Below are positions 39,563 through 49,645 of a stretch of DNA of 64,000 nt, in pieces. The notes beneath the pieces are model-generated. The model was not told the DNA's origin and did not search any database. It saw only the letters and a program-made list of their open reading frames with translations. The position numbers and the translations under genes are program-made. Every line of letters starts with the position of its first letter. Within the stretch, counting starts at the first letter, position 1. Origin of the DNA: an uncultured Lentisphaerota bacterium (GTDB lineage: Bacteria; Verrucomicrobiota; Kiritimatiellia; CAIQIC01); the NCBI GenBank assembly GCA_903912445.1, contig CAIWHP010000130.1, positions 1 to 64,000 on the forward strand. Reading direction: 5' to 3'.

Positions 39563-40321
39563 ATGAAAATACCTCTGCACAAACTGCTCTGCGCCGGGCT
39601 GGCCTGTGGCGCGGTCCTCGCGTCCTGCCGCGGTGGCGAGTTGAATATCGGCGTCTATCAACCGCACGGCGTGAACGGCGCCGTCCTGCCGGAGTTGCTC
39701 AAGCCGTGGGCCATCGCCGCCGGCATCCGCGTCACGCCGCTGCGGCCCGACGACCTGCGGCTGGGGAAGTTCAAGAATGTCGACGTGTTCGTTGTCGCCG
39801 ACGCCGACAGCCATACCGCCGTGCTGAACCCGGACGCCGTGGAACGCAAGGCAATCACGGATTTCGTGCACGCCGGCGGCGGCTATGTGGGCATCTGCTC
39901 CGGTTGCACGCTCGCGCTCGACGGCACCACCGGGCTGGGCCTGGTGCCGCTGAAGCCGGCCAACATCTATGGCCTTAAAAAGGAGCCGGTGCCCGTGAAG
40001 TTGCAGATGACCCGCCTGACCCAGACGGTCCTCGGCGACGATCGGAAGATGGTGGACGCGATCTTCGAAGGCGGCCCGGTGCTCGAGCCCAGCAAGAAGG
40101 CGGCCAAGCAGTCGCGCCGCTTCAACCATGTCGGGCTGTATTGGGAAGCTCCCGAAGCCAGCACGTCGCGGCGGAATCCGCTGGCGTTCACGCCGGCGAT
40201 TGTCACCACCGAATTCGGCTCAGGCCGCGTCATCTGCTTCTGCATGCATCCCGAGCGCACGCCCGGACTCGAAGGCTGGCTGCCCAGCGCCCTCCGCTGG
40301 GCCGCGGGCAAGACACGCTGA
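39563..40321 (+). CDS. Lipoprotein with a BPL_N / amidotransferase-like fold
   Basis: This 252-residue protein has a lipoprotein leader (KLLCAGLACGAVLASC, lipid cysteine in LASC). The rest resembles BPL_N-type class I amidotransferase-like proteins: LNIGVYQPHGVNGAVLPELL, VDVFVVADADSH, and the nucleophile-elbow-like GGYVGICSGCTLAL. A late segment, GSGRVICFCMHPERTPG, fits the family's C-terminal end. No glutaminase triad can be confirmed. It is probably a periplasmic or surface binding or hydrolase protein. It is divergent from rpsO. Confidence 0.65.
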   Translation: MKIPLHKLLCAGLACGAVLASCRGGELNIGVYQPHGVNGAVLPELLKPWAIAAGIRVTPLRPDDLRLGKFKNVDVFVVADADSHTAVLNPDAVERKAITDFVHAGGGYVGICSGCTLALDGTTGLGLVPLKPANIYGLKKEPVPVKLQMTRLTQTVLGDDRKMVDAIFEGGPVLEPSKKAAKQSRRFNHVGLYWEAPEASTSRRNPLAFTPAIVTTEFGSGRVICFCMHPERTPGLEGWLPSALRWAAGKTR

Positions 40322-40335
40322 GGCGTGTTATTCGC

Positions 40336-40941
40336 CTACAGGCCGGGCAGCTTGTGCTGGGTCAGCTGCTCGGCTTCCTGGTCGGCCGAGAGGATGGGTT
40401 CATGGCACTTGGGGCACGTCTCATCCTTCCATGAAAAATGAGCCTGGCACTTGGGGCAGCTCCAGCGTGTGCGCTGTTCGGCCAGCCATTTTTCGGCGCC
40501 GCCGGCTTTGATCCGTTCCAGGTTGTAGGCCGCCAGCCACGTGTAGCCCGGCTTCTCCTTGTTGACCTTGCTCTTGCTGCCGGTGTGGTAGGCCCGCAGC
40601 TTGGCGCACGGATAGTCCTTGCACGCGGAACAATGCTGCACGCCTTTCTGGATGGCGCAGGCCCGGATCTTGCAGCCCGGCTTCTTTCCGCCGGGGCGGG
40701 TCAGCTTGCAGCCGTAGCATTTGATGTCGGCGTGCTTCGTTGCGCCTTCGCTCGCCACCAGGTTGGGACAGGCGCCGCAATAATCGCCGCAGTAGCCGTC
40801 GAGCTGGAACTTGCTGCCCGCCACGGCGGCCCGCGCGCTGCCGCAGACGCCGCCGCAGGCGCACAGACCGACCAGGCCGGCAGCCGCGGACGTGGATTGA
40901 TGGAGGAACTCGCGACGGGTGACGTGCTGTTTTTTGCTCAT
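40336..40941 (-). CDS. Tat-exported cysteine-rich DUF3795-like protein
   Basis: This 201-residue protein has a twin-arginine signal, TRREFLHQSTSAAAG. A DUF3795-type cysteine array follows: GYCGDYCGACPNLV, IKCYGCK, CKIRACAIQKGVQHCSACKD and YPCAKLRAY. The C-terminus adds a zinc-ribbon-like pair, WSCPKCQAHFSWKDETCPKC. DUF3795 proteins are usually cytoplasmic and uncharacterised; export by Tat suggests folding with metal before translocation. It is convergent with the lipoprotein gene (14 bases apart). Confidence 0.8.
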   Translation of the reverse strand: MSKKQHVTRREFLHQSTSAAAGLVGLCACGGVCGSARAAVAGSKFQLDGYCGDYCGACPNLVASEGATKHADIKCYGCKLTRPGGKKPGCKIRACAIQKGVQHCSACKDYPCAKLRAYHTGSKSKVNKEKPGYTWLAAYNLERIKAGGAEKWLAEQRTRWSCPKCQAHFSWKDETCPKCHEPILSADQEAEQLTQHKLPGL

Positions 40942-41068
40942 GCCTGCTCCTCGGCTTTCGATGTTGTTGGCGGATGAAACACGGGCGCGCCTTTTTGTGC
41001 GCGGCTCCATGTGGCTCGTCTAACGCTTCGGCGCGGGGCTGTCAACCGCAAAGCGGACAACCACAGCT

Positions 41069-42400
41069 TCAGAACGCCCACGGCGCGCGCAGGGCCACCG
41101 AGCACAGGCGGTTCGCCGCCGCATCGTCCGGAAAGCTTTCCAGCTGCGGGTTCCATAGCAGGGGACGGTTGAGCTGTTCAGCGATGCCGCCCACGAGGAT
41201 CACGCTCATCGCGCGGTGCGCGGTCTCGGCGTCGCAGATCGGCGGGCGGCGGCTGCGGACGCACTCCAGGAAATTCGTTGCATGGTCGCTGGAGTGATAG
41301 AGCGGAACGGTCTCCTTCACGAGCGGCTGCTTGAGAATGGAATCGGGATAGGACGCGAGGTGTTCGCGGTCCACCGCGATGCGCCCTGCGGTGCCGACGA
41401 AGATGGCGCCGCCGCTGCCGCCGATCGGTTCGCCGGGGTAGGGGCAGCCGTAGACGGTCACGCCGCTGGCATACTTGTAGGCGGGCTTGCCCTCCTCCCA
41501 GCCGATCCCGACCGGGCCGGTGGCGTCCGCCCCGAGGCCCCACTGGACGATGTCGTAGTGGTGCTGGCCCCAGTGGATGCTGCCCCAGCCGAACATATGC
41601 GCGTTGAGGTTGCCGAAGTACGGCAGCCGCGGCGCGGGGCCGAGGAACAAATCCCAGTCCACGCCTTCCGGAATGTTCTGCGCACGGCCGGTGTGCTCCG
41701 GCGTGGGCGTGAAGCCGCCGCCGCCAAGCATCGCGTAAACCGCCTTGAGCTGGCCGATGCGGCCGTTGCGGACGTAGGCGCACGCCTTGCGGAACACGCC
41801 GCCGTAGCACGAGCGCTGCTGCGTGCCCGCCTGGAAAATGCGCCCGTGCCGCCGCACGGCCTCGGCCATCGCGCGGCCCTCCTGAAGCGTCAGGCTGACG
41901 GGCTTCTCGCAATAGACATCCTTGCCGGCGCGCGCGGCCAGCGCGCTCATCAGCGCGTGTCAGTGCACCGGCGTGGCGATCAGCACGGCGTCGATGTCGG
42001 GCCGCGCGAGCAGCTCGCGGAAGTCGTTGTAGGCGGCGCAGGCCTGGTAGCCGGGCTGGCCGAACTTCTCGGCGTAGTAGGCGTTGACGCGCTGCTGATA
42101 GGACGCGCGTCTCGCGCGGACGATGTCGCAGACCGCCTGCACCTGCACGCCGTCGCGCCCGAGGAAGCCGCCCGTGAGGTAGGTCCACGCGCCGCCGACG
42201 AGATGCCCGCCGCCCTGTGTGCCGAGCCCGATGAAGCCCATGGTGATGCGCTCGCTCGGCGCGACGGCACCGTCGCGCCCCAGCACGGACGCGGGGACGA
42301 TGAAGGGGGCGAGCAGCGCCGCGCTGCTGCGTTTCAAGAACTGACGGCGCGTTTGAACCGGGCGTGTGGGTTGCTGTGGCTTCATATTTTGAAAAGGCAT
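41069..42400 (-). pseudogene. Tat-exported Gfo/Idh/MocA oxidoreductase with an in-frame TGA
   Basis: One reading frame encodes a full oxidoreductase of about 443 codons but is broken at 41960-41962 by TGA. The left part ends LLARPDIDAVLIATPVH. The right part continues HALMSALAARAGKDVYCEKP without a frame change. Family members have Trp at the break (the paralogue at 10747 reads ATPDHWHAA), so TGG has become TGA. The start carries a Tat signal (TRRQFLKRSSAALLAPF), then the NAD site (MGFIGLGTQGGGH) and the EKP motif. The remaining sequence is intact, so the mutation is recent, a sequencing error, or read through. Confidence 0.85.
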
Positions 42401-42601
42401 AGGAACATGTTCACGAGAAAGGCGCGGAGCGTCAATGTCATTTTTCGCTGGCTGTGCACGAGCCCGCCCCGGCCCGGATTGGTCGCGCCGTTTTTTCGAT
42501 ATGCGACCGTCACGCAGACTTGTATCGACCGGCCGGTATGGGTAGTCTCAGGACGTGCAAATTCAGCGGTTGTTTCCGGGGGAAATAACCAGCCGTGAAA
42601 A

Positions 42602-44341
42602 GTGAAGCTTCGGATGGTCACAGTGGGAAGCATGGTGAACAAAATGTTTAAGCAGCGATCCGATCAACCGAAACAGACGGGCCAAGGTGCCGCGGGTGAG
42701 TCGGGCAAGAGTCAGCTTGATCAAACGCTCCATATTTCCCCTGCCACGACGAGCACCGCCATCGCCCGGGAGGGAAAACTCCTGGTCTTGAGCGGCGCAC
42801 TCCAAGGGCGGGAATTCGTCTTGAACAAAGACCAGTCCGTCGTCGGATCCAATCCGGAAAACGATGTGGTCCTCAACGATCCCACCATCTCCCGGCGGCA
42901 CTGCGAGATCCGCTTCACACCGGCCGGCTGCCAACTCCGCGATCTCGGCAGCACGAACGGCACGTTCGTTTTCGGCTTCAAGGTGTCGGAAGTGGCGCTG
43001 GAATATGGCGCTGAATTCTGCGTGGGCCAGACCCGTCTCGTTTTGCGTTCGTTGCAGGATACCGGGAAATACGTCTCCGCCTATGGGACGCTCGCCGGCA
43101 AGGGCTTCGATCCCAGCCTGGCGATCCAGAAATTCTCCAACCATGGGATCGGCTATTCGGTGGCCGACTGGAGCGACGTGCGGCATGTGTTTGCGGCCGC
43201 GGTGCCGCGCCGCGGCACGACGCTGGCGGAACAGACCGATGACGCGCTGCGCACCATCGAGGCCGTGATCAGCGTGCACGGCGCCCATGGCGCCATCGTC
43301 CAGCAGGCGGTGTTTCTGCCCGACCCGGCGTTGATCGCCGAATGCCGCGAAATCATCCACAAGTTCTACGGCAAAGATCTGCCGGCCACCAGCTACATTG
43401 CCCAGCCGCCGTGCGAGGGGAAACTGGTCGAGATCGAGGCCATGGGCTTGTGCAGCGGCCGCCAAACCGTCGAGATCACGCGGGTCAGCGAGCAGCTGGT
43501 GCTGGCGCGGCACAGCGGGGTGACGTGGACCCACGCAGCGCTCGCGCCGCAGCGCTGCACCGGCGACGCCTACGAGCAGGGCATCTCCGCTTTCCGGCAA
43601 CTGAAGGAACTTCTGACCGGCGTGAACGTGCGCCTGGACCAGGTGTTCCGCACCTGGATCTATCAAGGCAGCATCGTGGCGGACGAAGGCGCTTCGCAAC
43701 GCTACAAAGAATTGAACCGCGCGCGCACGGATGAATACGAAGGCGTCAATTTTCTCTGCGACCGGTTGCCGGTCGGGCATCCGCCCGGAGTCTTTCCGGC
43801 GAGCACCGGCATCGGCACGGAAGGGCTCGGCTTGGAGTTGAGCGCCATCGCGCTGACGACCGACCGTCCGGAGGTACTGGCCGTGCCTCTCGAAAATCCG
43901 CGGCAGATTTCGGCGTTCGACTATTCCCAAAAATTTGGCCGGAAGAGCCCCAAGTTCGCGCGCGCCATGGCCGTCACCTGCGGCGACTACGCGCGGATTT
44001 TCATCTCCGGCACCGCCAGCATCACCGCGGAGGAAACGCGTCATATCGGCGACGCGGCCGGACAGGCCAGCGAGACCTTGGACAACATCGCCGCGTTGAT
44101 CTCCGAGGAGAATCTGGCCCGCCATGGATTGCCGGGGCTGGGCACCACCTTGGCCGGGATGGGGCTGGCGCGTGTCTATATCAAGCGCCAGGAAGATTAT
44201 GCCCGGGTCCGCGCGATCTGCGAAGAACGGTTGGGCGAGCTGCCCACGATCTACGCGATCGCCGACGTCTGCCGGCCGGACCTGCTGGTGGAGATCGAAG
44301 GCATCGCCCTGTCGCGCAACGTCCTCAAGCCGCCGCGCTGA
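42602..44341 (+). CDS. FHA domain fused to a chorismatase/Rid-like protein
   Basis: The 579-residue product has an FHA phosphothreonine-binding domain at about 60-150 (FVLNKDQSVVGSNPENDVVL, then PTISRRHCEIRF and LGSTNGTFVF). Two Rid/YjgF-like halves follow. The pattern resembles FkbO/Hyg5/XanB2 chorismatases: PASTGIGTEGLGLELS, VPLENPRQISAFDYS and IFISGTASITAEETRHIGDA. Those enzymes hydrolyse chorismate to benzoate or cyclohexadiene products. An N-terminal FHA domain is not typical. The start is uncertain (GTG 42602; ATGs at 42614, 42632 and 42644). It is followed by a dyad repeat and convergent lysA. Confidence 0.75.
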   Translation: MKLRMVTVGSMVNKMFKQRSDQPKQTGQGAAGESGKSQLDQTLHISPATTSTAIAREGKLLVLSGALQGREFVLNKDQSVVGSNPENDVVLNDPTISRRHCEIRFTPAGCQLRDLGSTNGTFVFGFKVSEVALEYGAEFCVGQTRLVLRSLQDTGKYVSAYGTLAGKGFDPSLAIQKFSNHGIGYSVADWSDVRHVFAAAVPRRGTTLAEQTDDALRTIEAVISVHGAHGAIVQQAVFLPDPALIAECREIIHKFYGKDLPATSYIAQPPCEGKLVEIEAMGLCSGRQTVEITRVSEQLVLARHSGVTWTHAALAPQRCTGDAYEQGISAFRQLKELLTGVNVRLDQVFRTWIYQGSIVADEGASQRYKELNRARTDEYEGVNFLCDRLPVGHPPGVFPASTGIGTEGLGLELSAIALTTDRPEVLAVPLENPRQISAFDYSQKFGRKSPKFARAMAVTCGDYARIFISGTASITAEETRHIGDAAGQASETLDNIAALISEENLARHGLPGLGTTLAGMGLARVYIKRQEDYARVRAICEERLGELPTIYAIADVCRPDLLVEIEGIALSRNVLKPPR

Positions 44342-44344
44342 AAA

Positions 44345-44362
44345 TTTCCAAGGCTTGGAAAA
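44345..44362. repeat. Perfect TTTCCAAG-G-CTTGGAAA dyad between convergent genes
   Basis: TTTCCAAG and CTTGGAAA pair perfectly around a single G. The dyad fills the 22-base gap between the FHA-fusion gene and convergent lysA. It lacks the long GC stem of a normal terminator. Confidence 0.8.
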
Positions 44363-44363
44363 G

Positions 44364-45605
<1,242 letters not shown>

Positions 45606-45861
45606 CAGGCTCCTGTCATCGGATGTTTGAAAGCGGGGAGCATAGCGTCCGCGCCGCCGCTGCCAAGCTGATTTTGAAGGGCAAGCGCTCGACCGGTTTT
45701 ATTTTCAGCTCCGGGCCCACCCGCGCCGGCCGCTTCCGGGCTTGCAGGGCCAACCGCTCCGGATGTAGCTTTCCTGCAGATCGCCGTGTGACGATGCAGG
45801 ATTTATTTTCAATACGCAAGGCGTCGGGCCGGCCCGGAAAAACGCAGACAAGAAAAGCAGC

Positions 45862-46989
45862 ATGACCATCCGTATTTACGCCTCTTTCCCTCGTGCGCTG
45901 GCGGTCGGGCTCGCCGTTGTTACCGTGCTGACGGGGTGCGGCCGGAGTTTGCGCCAAGCGCCGCCTGCCCGACAGGTGCAGGCTGCCGTCGCCGCCGCGT
46001 TGCCGCCCTGCTGCAAGCTGCAGCGCCTGGAGCAGGAGCCGATCACCATCAATCCCGAAAGCGTCAAGGTCAACTTCAAGGCCCTCGTCGTGGTCACCGA
46101 GGATCTCTATCAGGCGGAACGTGCCGTGACCGGTGCGCCCAAGGTGACTTTGCTGAAGCTGGTGCAGGCCGAAGGCAGCAAGCGCGCGCTGTACGGTTCC
46201 GTTGTGGCGCATCGCCTGATCGACCAATGGACCTTGGGCGTGCCGCAGCTGCAGCTGGGACCCCAGCCCTTCGGGAAGCCTCGCGACGCTTTCAACGCGC
46301 ACGCTTATGTCGCGGGCACCGCCGAGGCCCATGCGGCGCTGGCAGCGGCTGCGCAGGAACAGCAGTCCCAAAAAGCCGCCTTGGAAAAACTGGAACGCGA
46401 GACCCTCGCCCAGGCGGAGCGGGACGAAAGCGAACGGAAGGCGCGCGCGGAGCTGCAGGCCCGCTCCGAGCAGGTGCGCAAGGAGCGGCTGGAGCAGGCC
46501 CGGCTGGCGTTCGAGGCGCAAAGCCGGAAGGAAGCCGCACAACGTCTGCAAGCCGAGGAGCAACGACAGCAGGCCGGCGCTGCGGCGCGCCAAAAGTTGC
46601 TCCAGGCCACTGCTGTGGGCACGCGCTATGTTGGCAGCAAGACCGGGTATAACGCCTCGGTGCAGCGCATCGGTTTGGTTTTCACCGAACAAAAGAACAC
46701 GCTGCTGCGGGCCGAAGTAATCAATCCGGACGATCCCAGTGAGAAGCGCGCCTTCACGGGCGAGCTGCGTTTCAACGCCGAGCCCGACAAGGCGGGCGCC
46801 GTGGCTTACGCGATCGTGCTGGAAGGGCAGCGCGCCCATAAGTCTAATCCAAACCCCAACAGCATCTACGACCGGGCCGTTACCTTGCGGCTGCAGCTGG
46901 CCGCTGACGGGCTGGAGGGTGTTGCCGATGCGGGGCTGGGGGAGCAGTTCCCCGTCCGTCTCCAGGGCGCAGCCGCGCCGGCAAAGTAG
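45862..46989 (+). CDS. Lipoprotein with a central coiled coil
   Basis: This 375-residue protein has a lipoprotein leader ending VLTGC (lipid cysteine about residue 26). An N-terminal globular part (about 60-145) is followed by a long charged coiled coil (about 155-250: LEKLERETLAQAERDESERK, then EQVRKERLEQARLAFEAQSR). A C-terminal beta-like domain (about 250-370) has GTRYVGSKTGYNASVQRIGL. No family is recognised. It resembles envelope stalk proteins in layout only. Confidence 0.7.
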   Translation: MTIRIYASFPRALAVGLAVVTVLTGCGRSLRQAPPARQVQAAVAAALPPCCKLQRLEQEPITINPESVKVNFKALVVVTEDLYQAERAVTGAPKVTLLKLVQAEGSKRALYGSVVAHRLIDQWTLGVPQLQLGPQPFGKPRDAFNAHAYVAGTAEAHAALAAAAQEQQSQKAALEKLERETLAQAERDESERKARAELQARSEQVRKERLEQARLAFEAQSRKEAAQRLQAEEQRQQAGAAARQKLLQATAVGTRYVGSKTGYNASVQRIGLVFTEQKNTLLRAEVINPDDPSEKRAFTGELRFNAEPDKAGAVAYAIVLEGQRAHKSNPNPNSIYDRAVTLRLQLAADGLEGVADAGLGEQFPVRLQGAAAPAK

Positions 46990-47148
46990 TCCTCTCGCTC
47001 GCGTGCAGTCTTGGCGGTGGCGCAGCCGCGCTGTTTTTTGCTTTGAGGTCGTTCGCGGCTCGTGTGGATGTCTATCTTCCCGTTTGCCGTGCATTTCCTC
47101 GGTTTGGTTTCGCGGTTGTGCCGGGTGCGTGGAGGTAGGCCGACAGCA

Positions 47149-47213
47149 CTCCATCCCTCCAGCCCTCCAATCGAGAACGAGGACGACAACGAGGGCGAGG
47201 GCGCGGACGATGG
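47149..47213. repeat. Low-complexity repeat CTCCATCCCTCC and GAGGACGACAACGAGG
   Basis: A CTCC-rich phrase (CTCCATCCCTCCAGCCCTCC) is followed by a GA/CG-rich phrase (GAACGAGGACGACAACGAGG). It lies 10 bases downstream of the dinB stop. Such phrases look like interspersed repeat debris; no coding frame is supported. Confidence 0.5.
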
Positions 47214-47223
47214 GGCCGGTGCT

Positions 47224-48579
47224 TTAGACGGTGATGGCCCAGCGGGGGAGGTGCAGGTGCTGGCGCGCGGTCTCGCCGGGCAGCAGGTTCTGTTTCCGCC
47301 ACGGCTGCAGGTCGCGCGCGGTCACCGCGTGCTGGTCGAGGTAGAGCGCGCTGCCCAGGCCGAGCTTGTGCTTGCCGAACTGCCCGTTGACCGTGTCGAT
47401 CGCGGCGGAGGCGCGCTCGAGCTTGTCGAGGTGCGCGTTGTCGGCGAACAACTCGCGCTGGCGCTCGCGGTCGTCCTCGAGCCCGCCGAGCACGATCATC
47501 GTGGAGCGGTACTCGGCGCCCGGCCGGTAGAGCCGCGCGCCGAGCGCGGCGGCGATGGGCGCGATCTCCTGTGTGGCGGCGGTGGCGCGCGCGAGCCGCA
47601 CCTCGAGCCCGGCCTGGCTGTAGTCCTTCTGCCGCAGCACGACCACGAGCGACCGCGCGCGGAGCTGGTGGCGGCGCAGCTTGATGCAGGCCGACTCGAT
47701 GTTGCGCAGCAGCTTGGCGAGCACGAACTCGCGGTCGGCCGAGGGCGCGGTGAAGGTCTTGCACTTGCTGACCGTGTAGCGCGCGGACTTCTCCTCCGTG
47801 ACGACGGGGTAGATGGAGGTGCCGCGCAGCTCGTTCCACAGCTCGCGGCCGGTCTTGCCCAGCAGTTGCGCGGCCCACGCCTCCGGGCGCCGGACGAAAT
47901 CGAGCGCGGTGTGCAGGCCCAGCTTCGTCAGCAGCGCGACGGTGTTCGGGCCGAAGCCCCAGACCTTGGCCAGCGGCGTGCGCGCAAGCAGCAGGTGGAT
48001 GTGGTAGCCGGCGACGGCCGTGAAGCCGTGCGGCTTGCGGAACTTCGAGCACAGCTTGGCGAGGCTCTTGGAAAGGCTCAGCCCCACCGAGACGCCGATA
48101 TCGAGCTCTGCCTGCGCCGCCGCCTGGAACCGGCGCGCGATGTCCTCGTAGGAGCAGTGGTAGAGGCGGCGCAGGCCCGTGAGGTCGGCGAAGCCCTCGT
48201 CGATCGAGTGCTCCTCGACCATGGGCGTGAACCGGCGCGCGATGTCGAACATCCGCTTGGAATAGAGGCTGTAGGTCTCGTAGTCGCTCGGCACGACGAC
48301 GAGGGTGGGGCACATCCGCTGCGCCACGTGCAGCGCGACGCCGCGCTGGATGCCGAGCGCCTTGGCCTCGTAGCTCGCACAGGCGATGATGCCGCGCTAC
48401 TGCCCGGTGACCAGCGGCCGCCCCTTCCACTCGGGATGAATCGCCTGCTCCACCGACGCGAAAAAGGCGTCGCCATCGAAGTGGATGATCGCCTGCGGAA
48501 ACCCGTCAATCGTGATGGGCCGCAGGTTGCTGGCGGCAGGTTGCAAGTTGCAAGTTTCAAGTGACAGGTTGGAGGTCAT
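47224..48579 (-). pseudogene. dinB: Y-family DNA polymerase (DinB/Pol IV type) broken by TAG
   Basis: One frame of 452 codons encodes a translesion polymerase but has an amber TAG at 48397-48399. Before it: IIHFDGDAFFASVEQAIHPE and GRPLVTGQ, with the first metal aspartates. After it: RGIIACASYEAKALGIQRGV, SDYETYSLYSKRM, then EEHSIDEGFADLTGL with the catalytic S-x-D-E. Family members carry Glu (KERG or similar) at the stop, so GAG has become TAG. The N-terminal approximately 25 residues (MTSNLSLETCNLQPAASNLR) are encoded by flanking repeat DNA. It is downstream of lexA and the four-helix-bundle gene. Confidence 0.85.
48520..48573. repeat. Left AACCTG/AACTTG repeat flanking the four-helix-bundle gene
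   Basis: On the plus strand the segment contains GCAGGTTGC, GGCAGGTTGCAAGTTGC, AAGTTTCAAGTG and ACAGGTTGG. It spans the first codons of the dinB frame and the last codons of the four-helix-bundle gene. Its complement contains ACTTGAAACTT, which is also present in the right-hand repeat. Confidence 0.65.
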
Positions 48580-48970
48580 CGCCCGGGAATTTTCGACCGC
48601 GCCTTTCTGACTGCCGCAAATAGGTCATCAGACCGGACAACATCCGGCTGATGGCGAGAGCCATATCGGCTAGGCTCTGGAACTCGTCGGATGAGAGATA
48701 TTGCTGGTCGAGCGCCACGTAGAGGTGGGAACGGACTTCGCCGCAGGATCCCTTGGCTTGCGACAAGAACTGGATGAACTCGCGACGGCCATCGCGCTCG
48801 AAGCCCTCGGCGATGTTGGCCATGACCGAAACGGCCGCGCGCTGTACCTGATCGCGCAGTCCGTAATCCTTGGCAAAGGCGCCCTGCCGTGTGCCAGCAT
48901 AAATGAGCCGCGTCAATTCCCGCGCCTGCTGCCAAGCTTGGATATCCTCAAATTTTTGAATGGTCGCCAT
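48557..48970 (-). CDS. Four-helix-bundle protein (23S rRNA intervening-sequence family)
   Basis: This 137-residue protein matches the S23/IVP four-helix-bundle family: FEDIQAWQQARELTRLIY, then AKDYGLRDQVQRAAVSVMAN, IAEGFERDGRREFIQFLSQ, AKGSCGEVRSHLYVALDQ and YLSSDEFQSLADMALAISRM. These proteins are encoded inside 23S rRNA intervening sequences or scattered as solitary genes; one relative (Avd) serves diversity-generating retroelements. The role is unknown, probably RNA or protein binding. It sits between lexA and dinB, flanked on both sides by AACTTG/AACCTG repeats. No reverse transcriptase is nearby. Confidence 0.9.
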   Translation of the reverse strand: MATIQKFEDIQAWQQARELTRLIYAGTRQGAFAKDYGLRDQVQRAAVSVMANIAEGFERDGRREFIQFLSQAKGSCGEVRSHLYVALDQQYLSSDEFQSLADMALAISRMLSGLMTYLRQSERRGRKFPGDDLQPVT

Positions 48971-48996
48971 GGTGAACTCCTTTCCCGTTTTGGTCG

Positions 48997-49034
48997 CCGC
49001 AACTTGGAACCTGAAACATGCAACTTGAAACTTA
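48997..49034. repeat. Right AACCTG/AACTTG repeat flanking the four-helix-bundle gene
   Basis: CCGCAACTTGGAACCTGAAA is followed by CATGCAACTTGAAACTTAA. It ends exactly at the lexA stop codon. It shares CAACTTG and ACTTGAAACTT with the left element in inverted orientation. Confidence 0.65.
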
Positions 49035-49622
49035 ATTTCCGTATTTACGGACGACGGCGCGGACGACGCCGCCCAGCGTCAGCGAGCGCTTCGGGCGGAT
49101 GGTCGTGTATTTTACGTTGGCGGGATCGAGCCGGACGCCTTCCCGGTCCTTGTTGTAATATTTCAGCGTCCACTCGTCGTCCACCTGGGCGACGACGATG
49201 TCGCCGGGTTTGGGCGTGGTGCCGCGCTCGACGAGGACCATGTCGCCGGGATGGATGCCGGCATCGAGCATGGAGTCGCCGGTGACCTTGAGCAGGAACG
49301 TCGCCTCCGGGCGGCGGATGAGGAACTCGTCGAGGCTCATGGTGTCGAGCAGTTCCTCCTCGGCGGGCGAGGGAAAGCCCGCCTGCACCAGGCCGAGCAG
49401 GCGGACCTGGCCGGTCAGCCGGCCGGAGGGCTGCAGCTTGCCGGCGGAATTTTTGGTGAGGTGGCCGCTGGCGGTCAGGCGGCGCAGCAGGCCGAAGACC
49501 GCGTTTTTCGAGCGATAGCGGAACAGCCGCAACATTTCGCGGTAGCCCGGCATCCGGCGCTCGCGCCGCACGAAGTCGCGCAGCGCTTTCAGTTTCGTAT
49601 CCACATCGCAAGTTCTAGGCAT
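49032..49622 (-). CDS. lexA: LexA-type SOS repressor / self-cleaving protease
   Basis: This 196-residue repressor has an N-terminal winged helix-turn-helix (about 8-70: MPGYREMLRLFRYRSKNAVF). The autocleavage site is Ala81-Gly82 in LVQAGFPSPAEE. The catalytic dyad is S117 (TGDSMLDAGI) and K154 (WTLKYYNKD). RecA-dependent cleavage would release SOS genes after DNA damage. The ATG at 49622 follows AGGAGA. An operator-like palindrome sits in its promoter, so it probably represses itself. dinB is the expected downstream target. Confidence 0.95.
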   Translation of the reverse strand: MPRTCDVDTKLKALRDFVRRERRMPGYREMLRLFRYRSKNAVFGLLRRLTASGHLTKNSAGKLQPSGRLTGQVRLLGLVQAGFPSPAEEELLDTMSLDEFLIRRPEATFLLKVTGDSMLDAGIHPGDMVLVERGTTPKPGDIVVAQVDDEWTLKYYNKDREGVRLDPANVKYTTIRPKRSLTLGGVVRAVVRKYGN

Positions 49623-49645
49623 GGGTGTCTCCTGTTCACGGAGCT

